NCBI GenBank assembly: GCA_945902115.1
Contig: CAMDLY010000023.1
Location: 1 to 34,150, forward strand
Reading direction: 5' to 3'
Source: Lishizhenia tianjinensis
GTDB taxonomy: Bacteria > Bacteroidota > Bacteroidia > Flavobacteriales_D > Crocinitomicaceae
Length of the DNA stretch: 34,150 bases
Within the stretch, counting starts at the first letter, position 1; the number at the start of each line of letters is the position of its first letter. A model generated the notes under the pieces. It made no database searches, was not told where the DNA came from, and was given only the letters and a program-made list of their open reading frames with translations. The translations under genes were made by a program, and so were the position numbers. This document shows, piece after piece, positions 1 to 7,753 of this stretch.

Positions 1-157
1 CTCCCATGTGAGAGACATCGAAAACACCAACGCCATTTCTAACCGTTTCGTGTTCGATATTCACGCCTTCGTATTGAACTGGCATATTGTAGCCTGCAAA
101 AGGGACCATCTTGGCTCCCAATTCTGTGTGTATGTGTGTTAATGCCGTATTTTTCAT
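1..157 (-). CDS. gcvT: Aminomethyltransferase (glycine cleavage T protein), N-terminal fragment
   Basis: The minus strand read from the ATG at 157 gives about 52 residues beginning [20 protein letters not shown] and ending at the window edge with VFDVSHMG. The pattern of a starting helix, then [13 protein letters not shown], then a conserved FDVSHMG is typical of GcvT, the tetrahydrofolate-dependent aminomethyltransferase of the cytoplasmic glycine cleavage system. The rest of the gene lies outside the window. It starts only 11 bases after the efp stop on the same strand, so the two are probably co-transcribed. The fragment contains no catalytic residues, so the call rests on the N-terminal signature alone. 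Confidence 0.85.
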   Translation of the reverse strand, partial: MKNTALTHIHTELGAKMVPFAGYNMPVQYEGVNIEHETVRNGVGVFDVSHMG

Positions 158-168
158 CAGTCTACAAA

Positions 169-735
169 TTAATTTCTAACTCTCTCGACATAAACGCCAG
201 TTCGTGTATCTATTTTTATCACTTCACCGTTGTCGATAAATAGAGGTACTTTCACTTCTGCACCAGTAGCTATTGTAGCCGGTTTCATGGAGTTTGTCGC
301 TGTATCTCCCTTCACACCAGGCTCTGTATAGGTAACTTCAGAAATTATATACATCGGTAACTCCAAAACTAGTGGATTTTCTTCCTCTGCGTGAAAAAGG
401 ATATTGACAATCATTCCTTCTTGTAAGAATCCAGGTTTCTCTACCATTTTGAGGGGTATATTCACTTGCTCAAACGTTTCATTATTCATAAACACATAGG
501 TTTCATCTTCTTGGTACAGGTATTGGTATTCGCGATTTTCGATGCGAACAGACTCTATTTTATGCCCTGCAGAAAACGTATGGTCTAAGACTTTACCCGA
601 CTCAATTTGACGCATTTTTGTGCGAACAAAAGCAGGACCTTTACCTGGTTTGACGTGTTGAAATTCAATAATTTGAAATAATTTTTCGTTGTGCTTTATA
701 CACAAGCCGTTTCGGATATCTGCTGTAGTAGCCAT
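169..735 (-). CDS. efp: Elongation factor P
   Basis: EF-P binds ribosomes stalled at polyproline stretches and promotes peptide bond formation. The 188-residue product has the usual family length and order: an N-terminal KOW-like domain with the tip loop [11 protein letters not shown] (Lys32 in the position of the E. coli modified lysine 34), a central OB domain, and a C-terminal OB domain ending in [14 protein letters not shown], close to the EF-P signature. The ATG at 735 gives a normal N-terminus. A minus-strand TATCTTTG box at 755-762 could be its promoter. gcvT follows 11 bases downstream. Confidence 0.97.
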   Translation of the reverse strand: MATTADIRNGLCIKHNEKLFQIIEFQHVKPGKGPAFVRTKMRQIESGKVLDHTFSAGHKIESVRIENREYQYLYQEDETYVFMNNETFEQVNIPLKMVEKPGFLQEGMIVNILFHAEEENPLVLELPMYIISEVTYTEPGVKGDTATNSMKPATIATGAEVKVPLFIDNGEVIKIDTRTGVYVERVRN

Positions 736-754
736 ACATGATAATTTAAGGCCA

Positions 755-762
755 CAAAGATA
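755..762 (-). promoter_or_regulatory. Candidate -7 box for efp
   Basis: On the minus strand the bases read TATCTTTG, an exact match to the Bacteroidota -7 consensus TAnnTTTG. It lies 19 bases upstream of the efp start codon, giving a short leader. I see no convincing -33 TTG at the usual spacing. The identical octamer precedes the tmRNA gene in this window. Confidence 0.5.
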
Positions 763-797
763 GCTAAATTATTATGGAAATTAGCGTGAGATAAAGT

Positions 798-1457
798 CTA
801 GAATTGACTCAGAGAAATCAGAAAAATTTGATAGATATCTTCGGGATATAAAATCTCAGATTTTCTTACTGTCACAGAACCGTCAGCCGATGTATTTTCA
901 ATACTTCTTAACTTCCCAAAATCTTTAACGCTCTTTTTCTGAGCAAATATCTTCTTCCCGCCCGCATCATAGGCTGCCGCTTGCATAAATACCATTGGTT
1001 TATACTTAGATCGAGAGTTATTTCCTAGGGTTACTGTCAAACCACCAGAGGATTTTATAATTACATTGAAACGAACGTATATTTCTTTTTCATTTGATTT
1101 CAGAGCAGCCCCTTTGGAATTAACCGGCATTCCTTCTAGCTCTCCCGCAAGACCGTTCGTGGTTATCGCTTTATTATTTTTATTCATACGGTAGACACAA
1201 ATAACTTTTGCATCTAATTTTTCGCTCATTTTCCTCTCTATGGCAAGTTTAATACTATCAACCAGTTCTTCAGGGAAAATAGGGGATTCCGAATAAGCAC
1301 TGAAGAATTTTCGATCGTTAAAGGTGACTTTTACATCATTCGTTAATAACTCATCAAGGCGAAAGGATATGTAATATATACCTGCGCTTTTTTGAGCGGA
1401 TAGAAATAGTGGGAAAATTAATGTCATTAAAAAAATTACTAATCCTTTTGTTTTCAT
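798..1457 (-). CDS. Secreted hypothetical protein
   Basis: I do not recognise the family. The product is 219 residues from the ATG at 1457; a further in-frame ATG at 1481 would add eight residues ahead of the signal peptide, so 1457 is preferred. The start MKTKGLVIFLMTLIFPLFLS followed by AQK is a clear signal peptide with a cleavage site after SAQ, so the protein is exported, probably to the periplasm or outer membrane. The mature part is about 195 residues, mixed alpha/beta in look, with no cysteine pair or catalytic motif I can name. It stands alone between divergent arsR and convergent efp. A minus-strand TATATTTG box at 1479-1486 could drive it. Confidence 0.7.
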   Translation of the reverse strand: MKTKGLVIFLMTLIFPLFLSAQKSAGIYYISFRLDELLTNDVKVTFNDRKFFSAYSESPIFPEELVDSIKLAIERKMSEKLDAKVICVYRMNKNNKAITTNGLAGELEGMPVNSKGAALKSNEKEIYVRFNVIIKSSGGLTVTLGNNSRSKYKPMVFMQAAAYDAGGKKIFAQKKSVKDFGKLRSIENTSADGSVTVRKSEILYPEDIYQIFLISLSQF

Positions 1458-1478
1458 GATTTTTTTTTTAAATCTACC

Positions 1479-1486
1479 CAAATATA
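1479..1486 (-). promoter_or_regulatory. Candidate -7 box for the secreted hypothetical gene
   Basis: The minus strand reads TATATTTG, matching TAnnTTTG, 21 bases ahead of the ATG at 1457. A perfect 12-base palindrome, TCAAATATTTGA (1488-1499), sits immediately upstream. In such AT-rich DNA both could be chance. Confidence 0.35.
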
Positions 1487-1584
1487 TTCAAATATTTGAT
1501 AACCTGATAATTATCCTACACAAATAGAAAATTACCACTATTTTTTATAAGTCTTTGATTAATGCATTTTAAAGGTATTGATTA

Positions 1585-1604
1585 ATATCGTAATATTGCG
1601 ATAT
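1585..1604 (+). promoter_or_regulatory. ArsR operator, 20-bp imperfect palindrome
   Basis: The bases ATATCG TAATATTG CGATAT form two perfect 6-base inverted arms around an almost symmetric centre; 18 of 20 positions are self-complementary. It ends six bases before the ATG of arsR. ArsR/SmtB repressors bind such AT-rich dyads at their own promoters, so this is the likely autoregulatory site for the whole ars operon, released when arsenite binds ArsR. Confidence 0.75.
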
Positions 1605-1610
1605 AAAAAA

Positions 1611-1943
1611 ATGGGAGTTTCAAAATCAAGTTTTTTCACTGAAGAGCAAAATGAGCTAGCCAGTAAATTGAAGGCATTGGCTCATCCTGCCCGAATTGCA
1701 ATTGTTCAGTACATTTTAAAGCAAAAAAAATGTATTTGTACAAATATTGTGGAGGAGCTTCCTTTAGCTCAGCCAACTATTTCACAGCATTTAAAAGAGT
1801 TGAAATCCTCGGGTATAATTAAAGGGTCAATTGAAGGAAAAGGAATTTGTTATTGTGTCGACGAAGAAAATTTGTCAAAAACCATAGCAAATCTTCAGGA
1901 AATATTGAATGAGATGAAACTCGAGAAAGACGATTGTTGTTAA
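1611..1943 (+). CDS. arsR: ArsR/SmtB-family arsenic-responsive repressor
   Basis: The 110-residue protein carries a winged helix-turn-helix with LKALAHPARIAIVQYIL, then the recognition region LAQPTISQHLKELKSSGII and the wing KGICYCVD. The pair Cys41-Ile-Cys43 lies in the metal-sensing helix where ArsR proteins bind As(III)/Sb(III). Two more cysteines end the chain (DDCC). The ATG at 1611 is chosen because an upstream TTG at 1578 would put coding sequence through the operator palindrome at 1585-1604. It heads an operon with three further arsenic genes, spaced 14-31 bases apart, and probably represses it. Confidence 0.93.
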   Translation: MGVSKSSFFTEEQNELASKLKALAHPARIAIVQYILKQKKCICTNIVEELPLAQPTISQHLKELKSSGIIKGSIEGKGICYCVDEENLSKTIANLQEILNEMKLEKDDCC

Positions 1944-1959
1944 TATTAAATGAGTCACT

Positions 1960-2439
1960 ATGACATTAGTTGAATGTAAAAATATCCTGAAAAGCCTTGA
2001 TGAATTGAACTTTCAGTTACCCAATGGAACATTCGTACCCGCTCATTTTCATATTACCGAAGTAGGGGTGATAACCCGAGATTTTATTGATTGTGGGGGG
2101 AAATGGAGAACGGAAAAAAAGGTGAATTTTCAATTATGGTATTCCGATGATTACAATCATCGATTGAGCCCAAATACATTGTTGGGAATTATTCTTAAAT
2201 CGGAGGCTTTTCTTGATATGTCAGACGATTTCTTTGTTGAAATTGAATACCAATTAGAAACAATAGGAAAATATACCCTAGGATTTGAACAAGATAGGTT
2301 TATGCTCTTGCATACAGAAACTGCATGCTTAGCTGAAGATGCATGCGGCATACCGTCGGTTAAAGAATCCAGAAACTTAAGAAATTTAACTACCCCCGTT
2401 CAAAGTTCAGGTTGTACACCTGGGGGTTCGTGTTGTTGA
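1960..2439 (+). CDS. DUF6428-like protein of arsenic operons
   Basis: The 159-residue soluble protein has no signal peptide or membrane segment. N-terminal residues resemble small proteins found between arsR and arsC in Bacteroidota ars operons, which I recall as DUF6428. The histidine-containing stretch PAHFHITEVGV and DFIDCGGKWR lie at roughly residues 27-51. The C-terminus is cysteine-rich, with SSGCTPGGSCC as the last eleven residues, suggesting thiol-based arsenite or metal binding. Position in the operon (16 bases after arsR, 14 before arsC) supports an arsenic-related role. The molecular function is not known to me; a metallochaperone is a guess. Confidence 0.75.
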   Translation: MTLVECKNILKSLDELNFQLPNGTFVPAHFHITEVGVITRDFIDCGGKWRTEKKVNFQLWYSDDYNHRLSPNTLLGIILKSEAFLDMSDDFFVEIEYQLETIGKYTLGFEQDRFMLLHTETACLAEDACGIPSVKESRNLRNLTTPVQSSGCTPGGSCC

Positions 2440-2453
2440 TTAAACATTTGTCA

Positions 2454-3068
2454 ATGCTAGAAACGATTAAACATACATGCGATCGATTAAGTGCTTCTTT
2501 CGATTCAATAGGTCCAACGCGAAAAGAAATTCTCGAAAAAATAGCTAACTATATTCAGAATAGGGTTGATGAAAATAAGGACATAAATTTAATCTATGTG
2601 TGCACGCACAATTCTCGACGCAGTCATTTCGGTCAAATTTGGTCCGCTGTGGCCGCGGAATATTATAAAATACCCAACGTGCACACTTTTTCTGGAGGTA
2701 TTGAGCTTACTGCCTTTAATCCATCTGCGATTCGGGCACTGGAGACCCTAGGTTTTCGCATTGAAAAATTGAACGATAACGCTAATCCACTTTATCATGT
2801 TTATTATCAAGAAAAAAAACCTGTGGAATGTTTCTCCAAGGAGGTACAAGATATAGCTAATCCTCAATCCGATTTCGCTGCCATCATGACTTGTTCTGAA
2901 GCTGAACAAAATTGTCCTTTTCTTCCAAATGCAAGTCTTAGGCTTTCTACTACTTACGAAGATCCAAAGCTTTATGATGGAACCACACAAGAACACGAAC
3001 AGTATGTGGAAAGGAGCTTACTTATTGGGCTCGAAAGTTTGTATGTTTATTCATTGATAAACAAATAA
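2454..3068 (+). CDS. arsC: Arsenate reductase, thioredoxin-coupled low-molecular-weight phosphatase type
   Basis: Reduces arsenate to arsenite in the cytoplasm for export by Acr3. The P-loop C50-T-H-N-S-R-R56 is a CX5R phosphatase loop. Cys147 and Cys154 in TCSEAEQNCPFLP have the exact C-X6-C spacing of the second and third redox cysteines of S. aureus/B. subtilis ArsC, so the full three-cysteine relay is present. The following TTYEDPK supplies the likely general-acid Asp. The start at 2454 gives 204 residues; an upstream in-frame ATG at 2412 would overlap the previous gene by 28 bases. Compared with roughly 130-residue Gram-positive ArsC, there is an N-terminal helical extension of about 45 residues. 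Confidence 0.9.
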   Translation: MLETIKHTCDRLSASFDSIGPTRKEILEKIANYIQNRVDENKDINLIYVCTHNSRRSHFGQIWSAVAAEYYKIPNVHTFSGGIELTAFNPSAIRALETLGFRIEKLNDNANPLYHVYYQEKKPVECFSKEVQDIANPQSDFAAIMTCSEAEQNCPFLPNASLRLSTTYEDPKLYDGTTQEHEQYVERSLLIGLESLYVYSLINK

Positions 3069-3099
3069 TTAGATTATTTTATTTAAATAAAATTTATAA

Positions 3100-4164
3100 A
3101 TGTCAACTATTGATTGTGCCCCGGGGAAATCCCGAAAAAAATTGAGTTTTCTGGACCGATTTTTAACCCTTTGGATTTTTTTAGCGATGTTGCTGGGGGT
3201 GTCACTGGGAAATATTTTTCCTGAAATCCCCAAGTGGTCTGAAGAGGTTTCATACGGTTCCACCAATATCCCTCTCGCTGTTGGACTGATATTGATGATG
3301 TATCCTCCTTTGGTGAAAGTTCAATTTTCAAAAGTGCCTAAAGTATTCGCCAAAACAAAATTGATGCTGGTATCCTTTTTTGTTACCTGGGTGATTGGAC
3401 CATTTTTGATGTTTATTTTAGCCATTACGTTCTTAGCTGATTATCCTGAGTACATGACAGGTTTGATTATAATTGGCCTAGCACCGTGTATTGCCATGGT
3501 TATTGTGTGGAACGAACTTGCCTCGGGTAATCGCGAATTGGTCGCAGGATTGGTGGGAATTAATAGCCTATTGCAGGTATTTTTCTTTGGTTTATATGCT
3601 TGGTTTTATTTGGAAGTGGTTTTGCCGGCTTTTGGCTTTGAGGCATTGGCTATTGATATTACAATTGCCGATATTGCTACGACAGTTGGCATATATTTGG
3701 GTTTACCCTTTGTTTCAGCGGTTGTGACACGCTATGCAGTCCTGAAATGGAAAGGCGAAGAGTGGTTGAATTCGTACCTTATTCCCAAAATTTCACCCAT
3801 TACCTTAATTTCCTTGCTCTTTACCATTGTTTTTATGTTCAGTTTGAAAGGAGCTATGATCGTAGCAATTCCTCTTGATGTGTTGCGTGTGGCACTTCCT
3901 TTAGTGTTCTTTTTTGGGCTTATGTTTTTTTTGATGTTTATCCTTGGTAAATGGGCGGGAGCATCCTATGAAGACAATGCCGCGTTATCATTTACCGCGT
4001 CTGGAAATAATTTCGAATTGGCCATAGCTGTATCTATTGGTATATTTGGTATCAATAGCGGTCAAGCATTTGCCGGTGTTATTGGACCTTTGGTTGAGGT
4101 GCCGGCATTAATTCTGATGGTGCAAATTGCCTATTGGTTGAAAAGCAAGTGGTATAAGTCTTGA
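3100..4164 (+). CDS. acr3: Arsenite efflux transporter, ACR3 family
   Basis: Exports arsenite across the inner membrane using the proton motive force. The 354 residues contain about ten hydrophobic segments, matching the ten-helix ACR3 fold. The signature LAPCIAMVIVWNELASGN carries Cys130, equivalent to the essential cysteine in helix 4 of characterised Acr3 proteins. The C-terminal ASGNNFELAIAVSIGIFG is also characteristic. It is the last gene of the operon. No clear intrinsic terminator follows in the 190-base gap to the next gene. Confidence 0.94.
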   Translation: MSTIDCAPGKSRKKLSFLDRFLTLWIFLAMLLGVSLGNIFPEIPKWSEEVSYGSTNIPLAVGLILMMYPPLVKVQFSKVPKVFAKTKLMLVSFFVTWVIGPFLMFILAITFLADYPEYMTGLIIIGLAPCIAMVIVWNELASGNRELVAGLVGINSLLQVFFFGLYAWFYLEVVLPAFGFEALAIDITIADIATTVGIYLGLPFVSAVVTRYAVLKWKGEEWLNSYLIPKISPITLISLLFTIVFMFSLKGAMIVAIPLDVLRVALPLVFFFGLMFFLMFILGKWAGASYEDNAALSFTASGNNFELAIAVSIGIFGINSGQAFAGVIGPLVEVPALILMVQIAYWLKSKWYKS

Positions 4165-4355
4165 ACGTTTACTAAAATTGATCAGTACGGGGACCCACAG
4201 AGTGTTGCGTCGATTCATAAATTTATGGATGTAAACAAATGGAGTGATGAATTTGTCTAACAGTAGGCGTAAAGAAATTAAATACAATTGAAAATCATCG
4301 CGTTTGCGTGACTCAACGAAAGTTGAGGAAATAAATAGTAAGAAAAACATACAGA

Positions 4356-5414
4356 GTGCTGAAGGTATTTACAAAAATTGAGGACGTACCACAGCAGTGG
4401 GAGGATCTTGAATCCCCTGACTTTTTACATCTTAAGTTCTTAGCTATTTATTACAAGAATCATCCACAAGTAAAGCATTTGTTTGCGATGGATGAGGATA
4501 TGAGGTTATATGCTCATATTTTCAACATAACTTTCAACAAGACCAAAAATTATGCGAAGGGTAACTCAATAATTTCATTTCTTTTAAAAATTATAAATTT
4601 TAAGGTATTGTATCTTACGAATTCGTACCTCACTAATGTCCCTGCTTTTATAAGTAACAAAGCGATTAACCTTAAAGAATTACACGCTAATATCAAGGAA
4701 AAGTCCAATATAACCGTTATTCCCGATTTTCTGTTTGAAAAAATGATAGTGGAAAACGAGGATTACACAAAAATTGAAGTGGAAGAAGAGATGGTTTTAG
4801 ATATCAACAAGGAATGGAGAGAATTAACAGACTACATATCGGATTTAAAAAAGAAATATAGAATTAAGGTAAATAGAATCATTTATGAAACAACTGATTT
4901 GGAGATTAGAAATTTAGGGAAACAAGACTTAGCATCATATGCCGTAGAAATGCAAATACTTTTTGATCAAGTGGCTCGTTCCTCGCGATTTAAAGGTCCT
5001 GAGTTTAATACATACTCTTTCAAATCTTTTGTTAGCCAAGGATTTATGCGTGTAGAAGGATATTTTCTTGATAAAAAGCTCCTTGGATTTTCATCTGTTA
5101 TTGAACATGAAAAAATGCTTTATTCCTACTTTGTAGGGTTCGATAAGCAGCTAAACTCCTCAATTCCGATATACGGAAGGATTCTCCTTGAAAATATCAC
5201 CGCAGCTATTAAGCTCAAGAAGGACCGTTTAGTTCTCGGGCGCACCGCAAATGAATACAAAAGTAATTTTGGCGCTTACCCAATGAAATCATTTGTCTAT
5301 TTAAAAGTTGAAAATAGATTTTTAAGGGCGATTCTACGTCCTTTCCTGAACGAATTGAGAATAAGTCAGTGGATACAGAGAAAACCTTTTAAAAGTGAAG
5401 CTTTCACGGAGTAG
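4356..5414 (+). CDS. FemAB/GNAT-like acyltransferase domain protein
   Basis: The product is 352 residues with a GTG start at 4356; the first ATG (residue 44) would remove conserved-looking sequence. The C-terminal half (about residues 190-335) has the look of FemAB/BioF2-like GNAT domains: a beta-rich section MRVEGYFLDKKLLGFSSVI, then MLYSYFVGFDKQ, then a long helix, then LVLGRTANEYKSNFGAYPMK, close to the R-T-A-x-E-x-K-x-x-x-G-A motif seen in Bacteroidota GNAT proteins. There is no signal peptide. The acceptor is unknown; cell-envelope or peptide aminoacylation is possible but unproven. It stands alone between acr3 and a FabH-like gene. Confidence 0.6.
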   Translation: MLKVFTKIEDVPQQWEDLESPDFLHLKFLAIYYKNHPQVKHLFAMDEDMRLYAHIFNITFNKTKNYAKGNSIISFLLKIINFKVLYLTNSYLTNVPAFISNKAINLKELHANIKEKSNITVIPDFLFEKMIVENEDYTKIEVEEEMVLDINKEWRELTDYISDLKKKYRIKVNRIIYETTDLEIRNLGKQDLASYAVEMQILFDQVARSSRFKGPEFNTYSFKSFVSQGFMRVEGYFLDKKLLGFSSVIEHEKMLYSYFVGFDKQLNSSIPIYGRILLENITAAIKLKKDRLVLGRTANEYKSNFGAYPMKSFVYLKVENRFLRAILRPFLNELRISQWIQRKPFKSEAFTE

Positions 5415-5573
5415 ATTTCTTTTTCTTCTTTTCTCATTCCCCCAAATCTGTTCATATAACACTCCCGGAAACTACAACTTTGAGGTTTTTAAACTCAGAA
5501 ATATTTCTTGATACTGGGTCATTCACGTGTTAGGCCATTTTTCAACTTTGATAAACTTATCCTACCACTCATC

Positions 5574-5581
5574 TAGCTTTG
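5574..5581 (+). promoter_or_regulatory. Candidate -7 box for the FabH-like gene
   Basis: TAGCTTTG matches TAnnTTTG and lies 37 bases before the ATG at 5619. A TTTG at 5547-5550 could serve as the -33 element, with a slightly long gap of 23 bases. The remainder of 5415-5618 shows no gene or strong hairpin. Confidence 0.5.
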
Positions 5582-5618
5582 TTTTTCTCTTAACTTTACT
5601 ATTCAAACCAACTACACT

Positions 5619-6683
5619 ATGAGCGCGAAGATCACCGGCATTGGGAGTTATTTGCCAGCACTACGGATGCCCAACAAAGACTTTATTGCTCACCGTTTTT
5701 ACAAAGATATCGATCAGCCTTTCGAGGATACCAACGAAATCATCATCGAAAAATTTAAAGAGATAACGGGAATTGAAGAACGCAGGTATGCCCAAAAAGA
5801 GCAATCCAACTCGGATTTAGGTATTATAGCTGCGCAAAGGGCCATAGAAGCCTCTGGAATCGATCCGGAAATGCTTGATTACATCATTTTTGCCCATAAT
5901 TTTGGCGATGTGCGCTTTTCTTCGAATCACTTAGATATGCTCCCTACGTTGGCCTCTCGCGTAAAACATGCACTCGGTATTGCCAACCCGAATTGCGTTG
6001 CCTACGACATGCTTTTTGGTTGCCCGGGTTGGATAGAAGCACTTATTCAAGCCAACCTTTACATCAAAGCGGGTGCCGCTAAACATTGTTTAGTAATCGG
6101 TGCTGAAACCTTGAGTAGGGTGGTGGACCCACACGATCGGGACTCCATGATTTTTGCTGACGGCGCAGGTGCTTGTGTGTTGAGCGCAAGTTCTTCGCAT
6201 GACCCTAGCGGTATTTTATCCCATGCCACTCAAACGTTCACAAAAGACGAAGCATATTTTCTTAACAATGGTCCATCGTTGAATTCCAAGCACCACATCC
6301 ACGAGAAATACATAAAAATGCAGGGTCGTAAAATCTATGAATTTGCACTTTCTAAAGTTCCTGTAGCGATGAAGATTGCGCTCGATAAGAGCGGTAAAGG
6401 AATTACTGATGTAAAAAAGATTTTTATCCATCAGGCCAATCAAAAAATGGACGAAGCAATCTTAGGCCGTTTTTACAAGTTATTCAAAGCCGAACCCCCG
6501 GAGCACATTATGCCTATGAATATCCAATTTTATGGTAACAGTTCTGTGGCAACGGTTCCAACCTTACTCGACGCAGTTGTTCGCGGGGAATATGCCGAGC
6601 ACCAATTAAAGAGTGGTGATGTCATTATTTTAGCCTCTGTCGGCGCAGGAATGAATATCAACGCAGTTGTATACCAGTGGTAA
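5619..6683 (+). CDS. FabH-like 3-oxoacyl-ACP synthase III family protein
   Basis: A thiolase-fold condensing enzyme that uses an acyl-CoA starter. The 354-residue length fits KAS III. Catalytic residues are visible: Cys135 in MLFGCPGWIEAL, His271 in FIHQANQKM and Asn307 in FYGNSSVATVP. The start MSAKITGIGSYLPALRMPN is typical of FabH relatives. It is not adjacent to plsX, fabD, acpP or other fatty acid genes, so it is more likely an accessory KAS III-like enzyme than the housekeeping copy. A short non-coding gap separates it from the FISUMP gene. Substrate and product cannot be told from sequence. Confidence 0.85.
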   Translation: MSAKITGIGSYLPALRMPNKDFIAHRFYKDIDQPFEDTNEIIIEKFKEITGIEERRYAQKEQSNSDLGIIAAQRAIEASGIDPEMLDYIIFAHNFGDVRFSSNHLDMLPTLASRVKHALGIANPNCVAYDMLFGCPGWIEALIQANLYIKAGAAKHCLVIGAETLSRVVDPHDRDSMIFADGAGACVLSASSSHDPSGILSHATQTFTKDEAYFLNNGPSLNSKHHIHEKYIKMQGRKIYEFALSKVPVAMKIALDKSGKGITDVKKIFIHQANQKMDEAILGRFYKLFKAEPPEHIMPMNIQFYGNSSVATVPTLLDAVVRGEYAEHQLKSGDVIILASVGAGMNINAVVYQW

Positions 6684-6839
6684 GAGGGGTTTGATTCTTC
6701 TTTTTGGCTTTGTATGTTTCTTTTTGTCATTGCCCAAAACCGAAAGCGTAAAACATACATTGGGAGAACCTGAAGCACCTAAAAAGAATTTGTGGGGAGG
6801 TTAAATAATTTTAATATATTTGAACATAAAAACTCCTTT

Positions 6840-7463
6840 ATGAAAACCCTATTTGTCGTTTTATTATTAATGATTATCGGAACGGGGAGTGCAATCTTTT
6901 CCCAAACCGTAACCATTGGCACCCAAGTGTGGATGACCAAGAATTTGGATGTTTCGACCTTTAGAAACGGTGACCCCATACCTCAAGTTAAAAGTAATGA
7001 AGAATGGATAAAAGCTGGTAAAGAAGGAAAACCAGCGTGGTGTTATTATAAAAACAAGAAAAAGAATGGTAAGAAATATGGAAAACTGTATAATTGGCAC
7101 GCAGTAAACGATTCTCGCGGTTTAGCTCCAACTGGCTGCCACATACCCACCGATGCGGAATGGACTATTTTGTCTGATTATTTAGGCGGTTCGGGTGCTG
7201 CTGGAAAGAAAATGAAAAGTACAAGTGGATGGAATGATGAAGGAAACGGCACGAACAGCAGTGGTTTTTCATGTCTTCCTGGGGGCTTCCGCAGCAACAT
7301 TGGAAATTACTGCGGCATAGGTGACTACGGTTGCTGGTGGAGTGCTTCAGAGGGCAGTACGGACGATGCCTACAGCCGTAGTTTGTACGGCAATTACGAC
7401 AACCTGACCAGCTACGACAATGGCAAGGGGAAAGGTTTGTCAGTTCGTTGTCTCAGGGATTAG
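6840..7463 (+). CDS. Secreted FISUMP-domain protein
   Basis: The 207-residue protein starts MKTLFVVLLLMIIGTGSAIF with SQ following, a signal peptide. The upstream in-frame ATG at 6792 would bury this peptide behind 16 residues, so 6840 is chosen. The mature part matches the Fibrobacter succinogenes major paralogous (FISUMP) domain: IGTQVWMTKNLDV at the start, YGKLYNWHAV, LAPTGCHIPTDAEW in the middle, and GCWWSASE then a final SVRCLRD. Such domains are found in exported, often lipid-anchored, Bacteroidota surface proteins of unknown role. It marks the last chromosomal-type gene before the accessory stretch at 7464-10912. Confidence 0.9.
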   Translation: MKTLFVVLLLMIIGTGSAIFSQTVTIGTQVWMTKNLDVSTFRNGDPIPQVKSNEEWIKAGKEGKPAWCYYKNKKKNGKKYGKLYNWHAVNDSRGLAPTGCHIPTDAEWTILSDYLGGSGAAGKKMKSTSGWNDEGNGTNSSGFSCLPGGFRSNIGNYCGIGDYGCWWSASEGSTDDAYSRSLYGNYDNLTSYDNGKGKGLSVRCLRD

Positions 7464-7473
7464 AATTTTGCGA

Positions 7474-7625
7474 TAAGTGAGCGCAGAACCAAACTTGTTT
7501 GAGGGCTGCCGAACGCAGCAAAAATCTTAAAATAATTTATTTGATTCATTTGATAATTTCCGCGAAGCGGTCGAATTTTGTTAGGAATGAGCGCAATGTC
7601 AAGCTTGCTTGAATATTGCTGATTG
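7474..7625 (+). repeat. Degenerate direct repeat pair with small GC-rich hairpins
   Basis: Two segments, about 7474-7512 and 7583-7620, align along their length: TGAGCGCA is identical, followed by CAAACTTGTTTGA against CAAGCTTGCTTGA and then a GCTG core. Between them lie two compact hairpins, GCTGC-CGAAC-GCAGC (7505-7519) and CCGC-GAA-GCGG (7560-7570). No ORF crosses the region. The gap 7464-7753 otherwise holds only this, the terminator at 7669-7702 and the repeat that follows it. Confidence 0.5.
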
Positions 7626-7668
7626 ACGTCACGAAATCACGGAGGTATTTTTTTTGAAAACAGGGAAT

Positions 7669-7702
7669 AAAAAAAAACAGTACAAGCGTACTGGTTTTTT
7701 TT
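7669..7702. terminator. Bidirectional intrinsic terminator
   Basis: The hairpin CAGTAC-AAGC-GTACTG (7678-7693) is flanked by a run of A on the left and eight T on the right, so it can end transcription from the FISUMP gene on the plus strand and from mntA/hepT on the minus strand. It directly abuts repeat copy 1 of the tail family at 7703. Confidence 0.75.
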
Positions 7703-7750
7703 GTGGTCTCCACTGACCTATTTTCGAATCCCTTTTTGGAGGATATAGAG
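7703..7750. repeat. Terminator-linked tail repeat, copy 1
   Basis: Starts GTGGTCTCCACTGACCTA, continues TTTTCGAATCC and CTTTTTGGAGGAT. Copies 2 (8637-8685) and 3 (9941-9990) share this layout and each also begins directly after a hairpin terminator. The reverse complement contains GATTCGAA and GTGGAGACCAC, which recalls the T-arm and acceptor end of tmRNA/tRNA genes, as does copy 3. It lies three bases from the stop of the broken hepT gene. Confidence 0.55.
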
Positions 7751-7753
7751 TAC

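Noticed and set aside
1555-1586. Direct repeat TTGATTAAT at 1555-1563 and 1578-1586 ahead of arsR
   Set aside because: Nine AT-rich bases in AT-rich DNA; no match to a -33/-7 pair at proper spacing, so not called as promoter or second operator.
4312-4327. Hairpin CTCAAC-GAAA-GTTGAG after acr3, considered as a terminator
   Set aside because: No T-run follows on either strand, and it lies 28 bases before the next start; kept only as a weak structure.
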